Assembly (NCBI RefSeq): GCF_010686765.1
Contig: NZ_JAAGWF010000017.1
Coordinates: 1-64,000 of the forward strand
Direction: 5' to 3'
DNA: 64,000 nucleotides
Origin: Geodermatophilus sabuli
GTDB lineage: Bacteria; Actinomycetota; Actinomycetes; Mycobacteriales; Geodermatophilaceae
Part shown: positions 51,107 to 60,477 of the stretch, piece after piece
How the letters are laid out: each line of letters opens with the position of its first letter
Position numbering within the stretch: position 1 is the stretch's first letter
Notes under the pieces: generated by a model
What the model was told of the DNA's origin: nothing
What the model saw: only the letters and a program-made list of their open reading frames with translations
Databases searched by the model: none
Translations under genes and position numbers: made by a program

Positions 51107-51460
51107 GACCAGGGAGTCGGCATCCGCGGCGGCGCGGTCAAATCGGCGGGTCACCGCCGTCACCCGTACGGGTGAGTGCTCAGCCGCCGGCGACCGGGGC
51201 GAACCCCAGCCACTCGAGGAGATCGCCGTCCACCCGCGGGTCGTGGTCCTCACGGTTCCAGCCGGGGGCCCCGCGGTGCCGGTCGGCGGCGTGCCGCCCG
51301 CGGCCGGCGACGGGAGCGGGGCCGGTGCGGTTGCGGTGGGGCGCCCGGTGGCGCGCGCGCCCGGCGGTCGACGGTGCGAAGGGGATCACGAGGACGTCGT
51401 CGGCACCGATCCGGCCGGACCGGAGCCGGTTCCCCCAGGACGACCCGATCGGGGGACCGG
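51107..51460. other. 354-bp gap upstream of the glycosyltransferase operon
   Basis: This gap must hold the glycosyltransferase promoter. A minus-strand frame 51180-51389 could encode 69 residues (GTG start; ends with WLGFAPVAGG). It is Arg/His/Pro-rich at first, has no convincing ribosome site and no recognised family, so I do not call it a gene. No strong hairpin or operator was seen. Confidence 0.5.
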
Positions 51461-53056
51461 TCAGCGGCGGCGGCGCCGGGTGCCGAACAGGCCGCGGGTG
51501 ATCTCGCGGCCCAGCGCCGAGGCCGCCGACCGGGCGAAGGACCGGAAGACCGAGGAGCCCAGCACCTGGTCGAGGACGCCCTCCTCCGGCTCCTCGGCAC
51601 GGGTCCGGGACCGTGCGGGCCGGGCCCGGGGTGCCCGCCGTGCCGGCTCGTCCGGTGCCGGCTCCTGGTCCGGCGGGGCCGCCAGCCGCGCGGCCAGCCG
51701 CTCGTAGGCGGAGTCGCGGTCAACCGGCTGCCCGTACCGCGCCGACAGCGGCGAGGAGGCGACCGCCTGCCGCAGGCTGGCCGGGTCCGCCGGTGCCATG
51801 AGTGAGCGCGGTGCGCGGAGCAGCGTCGCGGCCACCGGCGTGGGCGAGCCGCGCTCGGACAGCACGGTGATCGCGGCCTCACCGGTGCCCAGCGAGGTGA
51901 GCAGCTCCTCGAGGTCGTAGTCCTCCGAGGTCGGGAAGGTCGACACCGTCCGGCGCAGGGCCTTGGCGTCCTCGGGGGTGAAGGTGCGCAGCGCGTGCTG
52001 CACGCGGTTGCCGAGCTGGCCGAGCACGGCACCGGGCACGTCGCCCGGGACCTGCGTCACGAAGAAGACGCCGACGCCCTTGGAGCGGATCAGCCGCACG
52101 GTCAGCGTCACCGCCTCGAGGAACGCCTTGCTCGCCCCGGTGAACAGCAGGTGTGCCTCGTCGAGGAAGAAGACCAGCCTCGGCCGCTCCAGGTCGCCGA
52201 CCTCCGGGAGCTCCTCGAACAGCTCCGCGAGCAGCCACATGAGGAAGGTCGAGAACAGGGCGGGCCGGTCCTGCACCGCGGCCAGCTCCACCGCGGTGAT
52301 CACGCCCCGGCCGTCGGGGGCGGTGCGCAGCAGGTCGGCGGGTGCGAAGGCGGGTTCCCCGAAGAAGACGTCACCGCCGATGTCCTCGAGGGCCACGAGC
52401 TCGCGCAGGATCACCCCCACCGTGGCCGGGGACAGCCCGCCCAGCCCGCGGAGCTCCGCCCGGCCCTCGTCGCTGACCAGCCAGCTGAGCAGGGCCCGCA
52501 GGTCCTTGAGGTCGAGCAGGGGCAGGCCGGCCTCGTCGGCGTGGTGGAAGACCAGGCCGAGCGAGCTCTCCTGGGTCGCGTTCAGCCCGAGGACCTTGGC
52601 GAGCAGCACCGGACCGAAGTCGGTGACGGTGGCGCGGACCGGGACGCCGTCGCCCAGCCCGCCCAGGGCGAGGAACTCGACGGGGGAGGCGGTCGGCGTC
52701 CAGGGGTCCCCGGTCTGCGCCGCCCGGGCGGTGACCCGTTCCCCGGGCGGGCCCGGCTGGGACAGTCCGCTCAGGTCGCCCTTCACGTCGGCGACGACGA
52801 CGGGCACGCCGGCCGCCGACAGCTGCTCGGCCATCAGCTGGAGCGTCTTCGTCTTGCCCGTGCCGGTCGCACCGGCGATGAGACCGTGCCGGGTCAGCAT
52901 GGCCAGGGGCAGCCGCACGGCCGCACCCGGGTGCGGCTGCCCGCCGTGGACGACCGAGCCCAGGTCGAGTGCGGGGCCGCTGGTCGCGTAGCCGGACGCG
53001 ATCCGCGCGGCCGTCTCGTCGACGGGCGGGCCGGGGGACGGCGGGGGCTGCGTCAC
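51461..53056 (-). CDS. HerA-like ATPase (DUF853)
   Basis: A 531-residue P-loop ATPase of the DUF853/HerA-like family. Walker A is GATGTGKTKTLQLMAEQL (about 62-79), Walker B is RLVFFLDEAHLLF, and an arginine-finger region RTFTPEDAKALRR follows. The C-terminus is a disordered Pro/Arg/Glu stretch, then a short basic helix ending in RRRR. These proteins resemble DNA-translocating HerA, but the DUF853 branch has no proven role. It lies upstream of the glycosyltransferase on the same strand across a 354-bp gap, so co-transcription is doubtful. Confidence 0.88.
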   Translation of the reverse strand: MTQPPPSPGPPVDETAARIASGYATSGPALDLGSVVHGGQPHPGAAVRLPLAMLTRHGLIAGATGTGKTKTLQLMAEQLSAAGVPVVVADVKGDLSGLSQPGPPGERVTARAAQTGDPWTPTASPVEFLALGGLGDGVPVRATVTDFGPVLLAKVLGLNATQESSLGLVFHHADEAGLPLLDLKDLRALLSWLVSDEGRAELRGLGGLSPATVGVILRELVALEDIGGDVFFGEPAFAPADLLRTAPDGRGVITAVELAAVQDRPALFSTFLMWLLAELFEELPEVGDLERPRLVFFLDEAHLLFTGASKAFLEAVTLTVRLIRSKGVGVFFVTQVPGDVPGAVLGQLGNRVQHALRTFTPEDAKALRRTVSTFPTSEDYDLEELLTSLGTGEAAITVLSERGSPTPVAATLLRAPRSLMAPADPASLRQAVASSPLSARYGQPVDRDSAYERLAARLAAPPDQEPAPDEPARRAPRARPARSRTRAEEPEEGVLDQVLGSSVFRSFARSAASALGREITRGLFGTRRRRR

Positions 53057-53216
53057 GGCGCCGACCGTAGTGGCCGGCCCGGGACCCGACGGCGTCCCGG
53101 CGTCACCCGACCGGGTGACCCGCGCTCCGGGACGGATCCGGTCCGTCGGCTCCGCGGCCGATCACCGGGACGAGCGCGGTCCCACAGGGGGCCGCCACCG
53201 CTGGGGGGACCAGACC

Positions 53217-55205
53217 ATGAGCACGCGGACGAGCGGCACGTCGGGGGGTCGCGCTCCACTGCGACGGGTCCGGCGCAGTGCCCGGAGGCGGCTGTCCACG
53301 CACGCCGCCACGGCCGGGCTGGTGGCGGTGCTCCTGGTGCTGACCGTCTTCTCGGTGTTCGCCGCCATCCTGAACGCGCGGGCGACGACCGAGGCCCAGC
53401 TGAGTGCCTCGGTCACCGAGGCCTCCGAGGAGGCCGAGCGGCTGCTCCTGGTCATGGAGGACCTCGGTGACGAGCTGGCCGTCGAGCCGGACGCCGAGCT
53501 GCGCGCGGAGTACGACGAGGCGAGTGCCGCCACCAGGGACGCCCTGCTCGAGCTCGGGGCGATCCCCGGCACCGGGCACGACGCGCTGGTCGCCGGCTGG
53601 CTGGGGCTGCACGAGGACTACGGCCAGGCCGTCGAGGCACTGATCGCCGCGGCGTCGATCGACCCCGCGGGCGCGCAGGCGTTCGAGGAGGCCTACGTCG
53701 ACCCGCACTTCGACCCGCTCGAGGCCGTCGTGGAGGACGAGGCCAGGGAGCACGTGAACGACGCCCAGCAGGCGCTGGCCGCCATGAGCCGGTCCCAGCT
53801 GCTGCTGCTCTGGGCCACCCTCGCCGTCTTCGGCGTCGGGCTGGGGCTGGTGGGCTGGTTCACCGCGGTGCTCACCCGCAGCCGGCGCGAGACGGTCGCC
53901 CAGGCCGAGGCGAACCGGCAGCAGGCGCTGCACGACGCGCTCACCGGCCTGCCCAACCGCACGCTCCTGCGCCAGCGCGGCGAGGCCGCCCTGGACGCGG
54001 ACGGACCCTCGGCGCTCATGCTCATCGACCTCGACCGGTTCAAGGAGATCAACGACACGCTGGGCCACGCCCACGGCGACCTCGTGCTGCAGGTGGTCTC
54101 GGCCCGGCTCCGGGAGACCGTCCGGGCCGCGGACACCGTCGCCCGGCTGGGCGGCGACGAGTTCGCCATCCTGCTGCCGGCCGTCGGGGACGCCGCCACC
54201 GCCCTGGAGCTCGCCGCCCGGGCACTGGCGGCGATGGAGGCTCCCATCGAGGCCGACGGCGTCTTCCTCGACGTCGACGCCAGCATCGGGATCGCGCTGT
54301 CGGGGGAGCACGGGACCGACGTCGAGACCCTGCTGCAGAACGCCGACATCGCCATGTACTCCGCGAAGGACCGCGGGCTCGGCGTCTGCGTGTACGACGC
54401 CGACCTCAACGAGCACAGCCCCGAGCGCCTGGGCCTGCTGGGTGAACTGAAGCGGGCCATCGACACCGGTGAGCTGGTGCTGCACTACCAGCCCAAGGTC
54501 GGCCTGCCGGGGGAGGACGTGCGCGGGGTCGAGGCACTGGTCCGGTGGGAGCACCCCCAGCGCGGCACCGTGCCCCCGGCGGTGTTCATCCCGCTCGCCG
54601 AGCGGACGCCGCTGATCCGGCCGCTCACCCGGTACGTCATCGACGCCGCGCTGCAGCAGTGCGCGCAGTGGCTCGCGGAGGGCCGCTCCCTGCACGTCGC
54701 CGTCAACATCTCCGCCCGCAACCTCCTGGACGAGCGGTTCGTCGACGACGTCCTCGAGGCGCTGGCACGCTCGCAGGTGCCGGCGCACTTCCTGGAGCTC
54801 GAGGTCACCGAGAGCGCGATCATGGCCGACCCGACCCGGGCGCGGGCCATCCTCGGCCGCCTGGCCGACCTCGGCATCACGCTGTCGATCGACGACTTCG
54901 GCGCCGGCTACACCTCTCTGGCCCACCTCAAGGACCTCCCGGTCCACCGCCTGAAGATCGACCGGTCGTTCGTGTCCTCCATGGCCACCGACCCGAGCAA
55001 CGCCCTCATCGTGCGGTCGATCGTCGAGCTCGGGCACAACCTCGGGCTCAGCACCGTCGCCGAGGGGGTCGAGGACCAGGACACCTGGGAGCTCCTGGGC
55101 AGGCTGGGCTGCGACGTGGCCCAGGGGTACCACCTGTGCCGTCCCCAGCCGGCCGACGTCCTGGCGGCGTGGTTCGACAGCGTCCAGTCGGCCCTGCCCG
55201 CCTGA
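53217..55205 (+). CDS. Membrane GGDEF-EAL protein (c-di-GMP synthase/phosphodiesterase)
   Basis: A 662-residue protein. A basic N-terminus, helix 1 (about 31-52), a roughly 140-residue acidic helical extracytoplasmic sensor and helix 2 (about 194-220) lead to a GGDEF domain with an intact GGDEF (312-316). An RxxD inhibitory site (RAAD 303-306) lies exactly five residues before it. The EAL domain is intact as well: EAL 439-441, NISARN, LEVTES, DDFGAGY (559-565) and Lys580. Both activities are therefore possible, with net direction set by the sensor. It is divergent from the HerA-like gene and 2.1 kb from a synthase gene with a c-di-GMP-binding domain. Confidence 0.94.
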   Translation: MSTRTSGTSGGRAPLRRVRRSARRRLSTHAATAGLVAVLLVLTVFSVFAAILNARATTEAQLSASVTEASEEAERLLLVMEDLGDELAVEPDAELRAEYDEASAATRDALLELGAIPGTGHDALVAGWLGLHEDYGQAVEALIAAASIDPAGAQAFEEAYVDPHFDPLEAVVEDEAREHVNDAQQALAAMSRSQLLLLWATLAVFGVGLGLVGWFTAVLTRSRRETVAQAEANRQQALHDALTGLPNRTLLRQRGEAALDADGPSALMLIDLDRFKEINDTLGHAHGDLVLQVVSARLRETVRAADTVARLGGDEFAILLPAVGDAATALELAARALAAMEAPIEADGVFLDVDASIGIALSGEHGTDVETLLQNADIAMYSAKDRGLGVCVYDADLNEHSPERLGLLGELKRAIDTGELVLHYQPKVGLPGEDVRGVEALVRWEHPQRGTVPPAVFIPLAERTPLIRPLTRYVIDAALQQCAQWLAEGRSLHVAVNISARNLLDERFVDDVLEALARSQVPAHFLELEVTESAIMADPTRARAILGRLADLGITLSIDDFGAGYTSLAHLKDLPVHRLKIDRSFVSSMATDPSNALIVRSIVELGHNLGLSTVAEGVEDQDTWELLGRLGCDVAQGYHLCRPQPADVLAAWFDSVQSALPA

Positions 55206-55257
55206 CCGCGCCGCGACCCGGGCGCATGGGACGCCGATCCTCGGGCACACCGCACCG

Positions 55258-56178
55258 GTGCGGGTCTTCGTCGACGACGTCCGGGTGCTGCGCTTCGACG
55301 ACGGCAGCCCGGTCACCGCGGCCTCCGGCCTGGCGCCGCTGGGCGCGGGCTGGCTGATCGCGCAGGACGACGCCACGTCCGTCGCCTGGGATCGCGGCGG
55401 CCGCGTCACCGCGCTGCGGGTGCTGCCGCCGGTGGAGGGCCACGACCGGTTCAGCGAGGCGGCGGGGACCAAACGCCTGAAACCCGACCTCGAGGCGGCG
55501 TGCCCGGCCGGGGTGGACGGCGAACCGGCCGTCCTCCTCCTGGGCTCGGGCTCCTCGGACCGGCGCATGCGGGGCGTCCTCGTGCGGCTGGAGTCCGGGC
55601 ACCCGGTCGTGCACGTCGGTGACCTCGGCCCGCTGTACCACCGCGTCGCCGAGCGCCTGGACCTGCCGGTCGACCAGCTCAACCTGGAGGGCGCCAGCCG
55701 GCACGGCGGCACCCTGCGCTGGTTCAACCGGGGCAACCTGGCCGCCGGGGTGCACTCCGGCAGCGTCGCCGTCCCGCTGCCGGACCTGGTGGACGTCGTC
55801 CTGGGCCGGGCCCCTGCCGCCTCCGTGCCGGTCGGGGAGCCGCAGCTGCACGACCTCGGGGAGGTGGACGGGGTCGGCCTGGCGGTGACCGACGCGATCG
55901 CCCTGCCGGACGGCCGGGTGCTGCTCTGCGCCGCCGCGGAGGACACCCCGAACGCCATCGACGACGGCCCTGTCGTGGCCGCCGCCCTCGTGCTCGTCGA
56001 CGGGGAGAGGGTGCTGGACGTCGCACCCGTCCCCGAGGTGGACGGCCGCGTGCACAAGATCGAGGGGCTGGCCCTGCGGGGCTCCTACGCCGGCCGGGTC
56101 GACCTGCGCGCCGTCGTGGACGCCGACGACCCGGCGGCGCCGTCGGTCGAGCTCGACCTCCGGGTCGACCTGGGGTGA
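55258..56178 (+). CDS. Beta-propeller-like hypothetical protein (DUF6910/DUF6929 type)
   Basis: A 306-residue cytoplasmic-looking protein with alternating short strands. Characteristic segments are GTKRLKPDLEAACPAGVDGE, LLLGSGSSDRRMRGVLVRLE, LNLEGASRHGGTLRWFNRGN and KIEGLALRGSYAGRVDLRAV. These match what I recall of a family annotated DUF6910 or DUF6929, thought to be a beta-propeller; the enzymatic role is unknown. GTG 55258 starts 52 bp after the GGDEF-EAL stop on the same strand, so the two may be co-transcribed. Confidence 0.75.
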   Translation: MRVFVDDVRVLRFDDGSPVTAASGLAPLGAGWLIAQDDATSVAWDRGGRVTALRVLPPVEGHDRFSEAAGTKRLKPDLEAACPAGVDGEPAVLLLGSGSSDRRMRGVLVRLESGHPVVHVGDLGPLYHRVAERLDLPVDQLNLEGASRHGGTLRWFNRGNLAAGVHSGSVAVPLPDLVDVVLGRAPAASVPVGEPQLHDLGEVDGVGLAVTDAIALPDGRVLLCAAAEDTPNAIDDGPVVAAALVLVDGERVLDVAPVPEVDGRVHKIEGLALRGSYAGRVDLRAVVDADDPAAPSVELDLRVDLG

Positions 56179-56246
56179 GGTCAGGCGGTGCGCGTACCCG
56201 TCGCCTCCGCCGCGCTCCGTGCGGCCCACCGAGGCCGGGCGCCGGC

Positions 56247-56804
56247 TCAGCGGGTCCGGTAGCGCGCGTAGACCAGACCGGTGTCGAAGGCGCGCTCCTC
56301 GACCAGGTCCAGGTCGAGGCGGACGCCGTCGGGGAAGAACCGGGTGCCGCCACCGACCACGCTGGTCGTCACGAAGAGGTGGTACTCGTCCACCAGGCCC
56401 GCGGCGATCGCCTGGGCGGCGAGGGTCGGGCCGTCGACGCTGAGGTCGTGGTCGGACTCGGCCTTGAGCCGGCGCACCGCGTCCGGGTCGAACGTCCGCT
56501 CGATCCTGGTCCTCGTGCTCGAGACCGACTCCAGGGTCGTGGAGTAGACGATCTTGTCGGCGGCCTGCCAGTCCCGGGCGTACTCCAGGATGTGCGCGGG
56601 CACGTCGGGCTCTCTGTCCGCGGTCTCCCAGAACACCATCGTCTCGTACATCCGCCGGCCGTAGAGGAACGTCCGGACCGGGCGGAAGACGTCGCCGATG
56701 AAGGTGTGCACCTCCGGGTCCTCGGCTCCGGTGCCGAGGTCGCCCTCCGCCGCCACGGCGTAGCCGTCCAGCGAGGTGATCATCGAGTAGACCAGCTTGC
56801 CCAT
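56247..56804 (-). CDS. Dihydrofolate-reductase-fold (RibD C-terminal-like) protein
   Basis: A 185-residue protein of the dihydrofolate reductase family, RibD C-terminal type. Segments KLVYSMITSLDGYAVAAEGD, VRTFLYGRRMYETMVFWET, DKIVYSTTLESVSSTRTRIE and VVGGGTRFFPDGVRLDLDLV are typical. Such actinobacterial proteins are usually not true folate reductases; NADPH-dependent reduction of another substrate is likely. GGAGGAG precedes ATG 56804. Confidence 0.9.
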   Translation of the reverse strand: MGKLVYSMITSLDGYAVAAEGDLGTGAEDPEVHTFIGDVFRPVRTFLYGRRMYETMVFWETADREPDVPAHILEYARDWQAADKIVYSTTLESVSSTRTRIERTFDPDAVRRLKAESDHDLSVDGPTLAAQAIAAGLVDEYHLFVTTSVVGGGTRFFPDGVRLDLDLVEERAFDTGLVYARYRTR

Positions 56805-56948
56805 GCGTCTCCTCCGCGAACGGCGCGTCCGTGTCCCAGCGGGTACTGGGGGCTCTGACCGCACGCGGGCCCGGAACTCATCGACCAGCCGGCGGAGCCG
56901 CCGCGTCGACCGGTTGCCACGGACCCGGAGCGGCTGAGCGCGTCGACG

Positions 56949-57029
56949 TGCGGGAGGGGGGACTCGAACCCCCACGCCCGAAGGCACCAGATCCTAAGTC
57001 TGGCGTGGCTGCCGTTACACCACTCCCGC
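56949..57029 (-). tRNA. tRNA-Leu (anticodon UAG)
   Basis: Read on the minus strand: acceptor arms GCGGGAG and CTCCCGC (57023-57029 and 56950-56956), discriminator A, anticodon stem CCAGA/TCTGG with loop CTTAGGA giving anticodon TAG. A class II variable arm (GCC-TTCG-GGC) and T-loop TTCGAGT complete it. The long variable arm and anticodon fix leucine, codon CUA. CCA is not encoded. Confidence 0.97.
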
Positions 57030-57120
57030 GCGGGACACGAGTGTAGGGAGGTCGCCCACCCGGGTGCCCTGGACCGGCGGGAACGCGCTGGACCGGGTGC
57101 CGTCTGGCAGGCTGTCGCCC

Positions 57121-57351
57121 GTGCCTCGCGACCCTCGACAGATCCAGCTGGAGATCGACGCCGCCCGGGAGTCGCTGGCGGCGACCCTCGACCAGCTGGC
57201 CGACCGGAGCAGCCCCCAGCGTCTCAAGGCGAAGGGGCAGGCCGCCGTCCAGCACTTCCTGCAGACCCCCGCGGGCATGGCCGCGGCCGGTGCGCTCGGC
57301 CTGCTGGTGACCCTCGTCCTGGTCCAGAAGGTCCGGCACCGCAAGGACTGA
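57121..57351 (+). CDS. Short DUF3618 protein
   Basis: A 76-residue protein. RDPRQIQLEIDAARESLAAT then LDQLADR is the DUF3618 signature, followed by a basic stretch (SPQRLKAKGQAAVQ) and one membrane helix (AAAGALGLLVTLVLVQKV) near the C-terminus. It is the small form of the family; the larger LEA-like relative lies at 2778-3479. GTG 57121 is the start. The DUF427 gene begins five bases after its stop. Confidence 0.88.
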   Translation: MPRDPRQIQLEIDAARESLAATLDQLADRSSPQRLKAKGQAAVQHFLQTPAGMAAAGALGLLVTLVLVQKVRHRKD

Positions 57352-57356
57352 CCGGC

Positions 57357-57854
57357 GTGCGGCATCCCCGCCCCGACCCGGTCGGGCCCGGGCAGGAGTC
57401 GGTCTGGGACTACCCGCGGCCGCCCTCGGCGGAGGTGACCGGCCGCAGGGTGGTGGTCGAGCTCGCCGGCCGGGTGGTCGCCACCACCGACCGCGCCATC
57501 CGGGTGTGCGAGACGAGTCACCCGCCCGTCTACTACGTCCCGCGGGACGACGTCGCCGACGGCGTCCTGGAGCGGGCGGCCGGCACCTCCTGGTGCGAGT
57601 GGAAGGGTGCAGCCACCTACTGGGACGCCGTCGTCGACGGCCGCCGCGTGCCGGCCGTCGGCTGGTCCTACGAGCAGCCGACGCAGCGCTACGCGCACCT
57701 GCGGGGAGCCGTCGCGTTCTACCCGAGCCGGGTCGACCGCGCGCTGGTCGACGGCGAGGTCGTGCGGGCGCAGGCGGGCGACTTCTACGGCGGCTGGATC
57801 ACCGCCGACGTGGTCGGCCCGTTCAAGGGCGAGGCGGGGACCCGGGGCTGGTGA
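57357..57854 (+). CDS. DUF427 protein
   Basis: A 165-residue protein of DUF427. Characteristic segments are VVVELAGRVVATTDRAIRVC, HPPVYYVPRDDVADGVLE, SWCEWKGAATYWDAVVDG and VAFYPSRVDRALVDGE. The family has a beta-sandwich-like fold and is widespread in actinobacteria with no assigned reaction. GTG 57357 starts five bases after the DUF3618 gene, so they form an operon. It is convergent with the TetR gene, one base between stops. Confidence 0.9.
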   Translation: MRHPRPDPVGPGQESVWDYPRPPSAEVTGRRVVVELAGRVVATTDRAIRVCETSHPPVYYVPRDDVADGVLERAAGTSWCEWKGAATYWDAVVDGRRVPAVGWSYEQPTQRYAHLRGAVAFYPSRVDRALVDGEVVRAQAGDFYGGWITADVVGPFKGEAGTRGW

Positions 57855-57855
57855 G

Positions 57856-58482
57856 TCAGCCCTGTACCGGCCGGGCGTTGGCGACCAGCGGCCGCACCAC
57901 GGTCTCGAACACCTCGTCGACGTACGCGGCGTCCAGCGGTTCGCCGGTCAGCAGCCACCGCTGCACGAGCAGGGCGGTGGTCGCCTCGGCGGTGACCGAC
58001 TGGTCCAGGCCCGGGCGCACCTCGCCGCGGGCCTCCGCCCGGGCCCACGTCTGGGCGTAGGCGGCTCGCCAGACCGCGAGCGGGCCGGTGCGGAAGGCCT
58101 CCACGAGAGCGGGCTGGTACTGCATGGCCGGCAGGATGGAGCGGATGGCACCGCCCGCCGGGCTGTTCACGGTCGCGACCACGAGGCTCATGATCTGGCG
58201 CAGGTCGCCCTCGACGGAGCCGGTGTCGGGCGGCTCCGCGATCGCCTGGTTGAGCTCGGAGATCGTGTCGACGACGAGGTCCTGCTTGGTACGCCATCGG
58301 CGGTAGATGGTGGCCTTGCCCACCCCCGCCTCGGCGGCGACCGCGTCCATGGTGAGACCGCCGTACCCGACCTCCGCCAGCAGCCGCAGGATGGCCGCCC
58401 GGATCACCCCGTCCCGGCTGGGGTCCCGGGGGCGTCCACCGCGGCTGGTCCGCGGCGGCTCCATTCTCTGTGCTGCGAGCAT
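57856..58482 (-). CDS. TetR/AcrR family regulator
   Basis: A 208-residue repressor. The N-terminal helix-turn-helix (about 25-65) reads GVIRAAILRLLAEVGYGGLT then MDAVAAEAGVGKATIYRRWR. The C-terminal half is an all-helical ligand and dimer domain with AIRSILPAMQYQPALVEAFR. The upstream region 58483-58510 contains the near-palindrome CTTAGACATTCAAG, which could be its operator. The divergent neighbour is an EAL-domain gene, so control of that gene or of itself is possible. The ligand is unknown. Confidence 0.92.
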   Translation of the reverse strand: MLAAQRMEPPRTSRGGRPRDPSRDGVIRAAILRLLAEVGYGGLTMDAVAAEAGVGKATIYRRWRTKQDLVVDTISELNQAIAEPPDTGSVEGDLRQIMSLVVATVNSPAGGAIRSILPAMQYQPALVEAFRTGPLAVWRAAYAQTWARAEARGEVRPGLDQSVTAEATTALLVQRWLLTGEPLDAAYVDEVFETVVRPLVANARPVQG

Positions 58483-58613
58483 GAACTGACCTTAGACATT
58501 CAAGTTGGCGACGGCCGACAGGCCATGAACGTGCGTGTGGTGGCGGGTGTTCCGGCGGCCCGGGACCGCGCGCCTGCCCGCTCCGCCGGGCGCCCTCGGT
58601 CATCCTGCTGGGC

Positions 58614-59726
58614 GTGGCGAGCGACGGTGGCGGAGGCCGGCGCCGGGAGACGTGGGACGTCCCCGGGGCCGCGACCCGTGCGCTGCTCGCGACGGCCGAC
58701 GAGCACCTGCTGCCGGAGGTGGCCCGGACGGCGCGCGCCCTGGGCCTGTCGGTGTTCGCGACCCCCGGGCTCGTGGACCTCGTGGACGAGCCGGGCGGGG
58801 GGCGGATCGAGCGGCTGTTCCGCCGGCTGGCGCGGGAGCTGACCCCGGCCGAGGCGGAGCACGTCCGGGTGGCCGCCGATCCGCCGGAGGAGTGGAGCGC
58901 CATGGCCGCGCGCCTGCTGACCGCTCCCACGCTCGCCGTCGAGCTGGCCCGGCGCGGCGTGACCGCCGACATCGGCGTGCTCGCCGAGGCCGAGCTGTGG
59001 TCGGTCTACCAGCCGGTGGTCCGGCTGTCCGACCGGTCGGTGGTCGCCCACGAGGCGCTGCTGCGCGGGTTGGTCGACGGCCGGGAGGTCGGCGGTGGAG
59101 ACCTGTTCTTCGTCGCGGAGTCGGCCGGCTGGCTGCCCCGGCTGGACCGGATCGGCCGCGAGTCGGCGATCGCGGGTGCGGCGTCCTGGCTGGGTGAGGC
59201 CGACCTGTTCGTCAACTCCGACCCGGCCTCGATCCACCGGCCGCAGGTCAGCCTGTCCTCCACCGAGCAGGCGGTGCACGACGCCGGCATCGACGCCTCG
59301 CGGCTGGTCATCGAGGTCGGGGAGGTCTCGGCGGTCACCGACCGCGGGCACCTGGTGTCGGTGCTCGAGCACTACCGCACCCTCGGCTGGCGGGTGGCCC
59401 TCGACGACGTGGCCGCCGGCTGGTCGAGCCGGGCGCTGCTCGCCGCCGTCCGGCCGGACGTCGTGAAGCTCGGCAAGTCGCTGGTCCAGGCCCTGCCCGA
59501 CGACGGCGCCCGGACGACGGTGCGGACGGTCGTGGAGCAGGCCCACCGCCTCGGCGCGCAGGTGGTGGCCGAAGGCGTCGAGACCGACCAGGTCGCCGAG
59601 GAGGTCGCCGCGCTCGGCGCCGACCTCGGCCAGGGCTGGCTGTTCGGCCGCCCGGTGACCCCACCCTCGGACGAGGCGGAACCCGTGTCCACGTGGACGC
59701 CGGTCCACCGGGGAGGCCCGCGCTGA
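58614..59726 (+). CDS. Stand-alone EAL-domain protein
   Basis: A 370-residue cytoplasmic protein. The N-terminal 120 residues are an unrecognised helical domain (RALLATADEHLLPEVARTAR). The EAL domain follows from about 125: the EAL motif is in VVAHEALLRG, the Asn motif is LFVNSDP, the second Glu is in VIEVGEVSAV, the Asp pair in VALDDVAAGWSS, Lys in DVVKLGKSLV and the final Glu in VVAEGVET. Substitutions around the core make full activity uncertain, but metal ligands appear kept. It would hydrolyse or bind c-di-GMP. GTG 58614 is the start; a TetR gene is divergent. Confidence 0.85.
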   Translation: MASDGGGGRRRETWDVPGAATRALLATADEHLLPEVARTARALGLSVFATPGLVDLVDEPGGGRIERLFRRLARELTPAEAEHVRVAADPPEEWSAMAARLLTAPTLAVELARRGVTADIGVLAEAELWSVYQPVVRLSDRSVVAHEALLRGLVDGREVGGGDLFFVAESAGWLPRLDRIGRESAIAGAASWLGEADLFVNSDPASIHRPQVSLSSTEQAVHDAGIDASRLVIEVGEVSAVTDRGHLVSVLEHYRTLGWRVALDDVAAGWSSRALLAAVRPDVVKLGKSLVQALPDDGARTTVRTVVEQAHRLGAQVVAEGVETDQVAEEVAALGADLGQGWLFGRPVTPPSDEAEPVSTWTPVHRGGPR

Positions 59727-59895
59727 GCCGTGGCTGCGCACCTCCGCAGCCTGCCCGCCGCGGCCCGGACGCACCCGGGCCCGACGACGTGTCTCCGAGA
59801 GGCCGGAGGGCCCTGCGGTGCCGGGTCGGGGGCTCACACGTCTGACGACGCTCCCGGCGGCACCGCATGACGGAGGGACCGGGCGGCCCCGGTCC

Positions 59896-60477
59896 TCAGC
59901 GCAGACCCCAGCCGGTCAGGGCCGGGCGGCGGTGTTCGTGGCCGAGCACGCCGTAGGACCCCGCCGGCAGGGCGAACAGCGAGCCGGCCGCCGGGTCGAG
60001 CCCGAGCCAGCGGGCGGTGAGGACCCGCAGCACGTGCCCGTGCGCCACGAGGGCGACGTCCCCGTCGTCGAGCACCTCGCGAGCCCGGGTCAGGACCCGG
60101 TCCACGCGCGTGCCGACGTCGTCCAGGGTCTCCCCGGGCGTCGCGCCGGGCACCGTGCCGTCCCGCCAGATGGACCACTCCCGGCCGAGCTCCTCGCTGA
60201 TCTCCGCCGTGGTGCGGCCTTCGTAGCCGCCGTAGTCGAGCTCGACGAGGTCCTCGTCGGTGCCGGTCGGGACCAGCCCGGCCAGCTCGGCGGTCCGGGC
60301 CGCCCGCTGCCGCGGGCTGACCCACACCCGCGTGAAGGACCACTGCCCGAGCACCGGCGCGAGCCGACGGGCCTGCTCCTCGCCCTCCGGGAGCAGCGGC
60401 ACGTCGGTGACGCCGGTGTGCTGGCCGCTGCGGCTCCACTCCGTCTGGCCGTGCCGAAGCACCACGATCTCGCCCAC
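59896..60477 (-). CDS. Histidine phosphatase (phosphoglycerate mutase-like)
   Basis: A 193-residue member of the histidine phosphatase superfamily. The phosphohistidine is in VVLRHGQTEWS, with Arg in VWVSPRQRAARTAELAG, an acidic Glu in VELDYGGYEGR and the second His in VALVAHGHVLRVL. It dephosphorylates a small phosphomonoester; the short length and single domain do not tell which. GTG 60477 is chosen for GGGAGG upstream. Confidence 0.9.
   Translation of the reverse strand: MGEIVVLRHGQTEWSRSGQHTGVTDVPLLPEGEEQARRLAPVLGQWSFTRVWVSPRQRAARTAELAGLVPTGTDEDLVELDYGGYEGRTTAEISEELGREWSIWRDGTVPGATPGETLDDVGTRVDRVLTRAREVLDDGDVALVAHGHVLRVLTARWLGLDPAAGSLFALPAGSYGVLGHEHRRPALTGWGLR

Noticed and set aside
51180-51389. 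69-residue minus-strand frame
   Set aside because: No ribosome site, Arg/His/Pro-rich start and no family; it is noted in the intergenic entry only.
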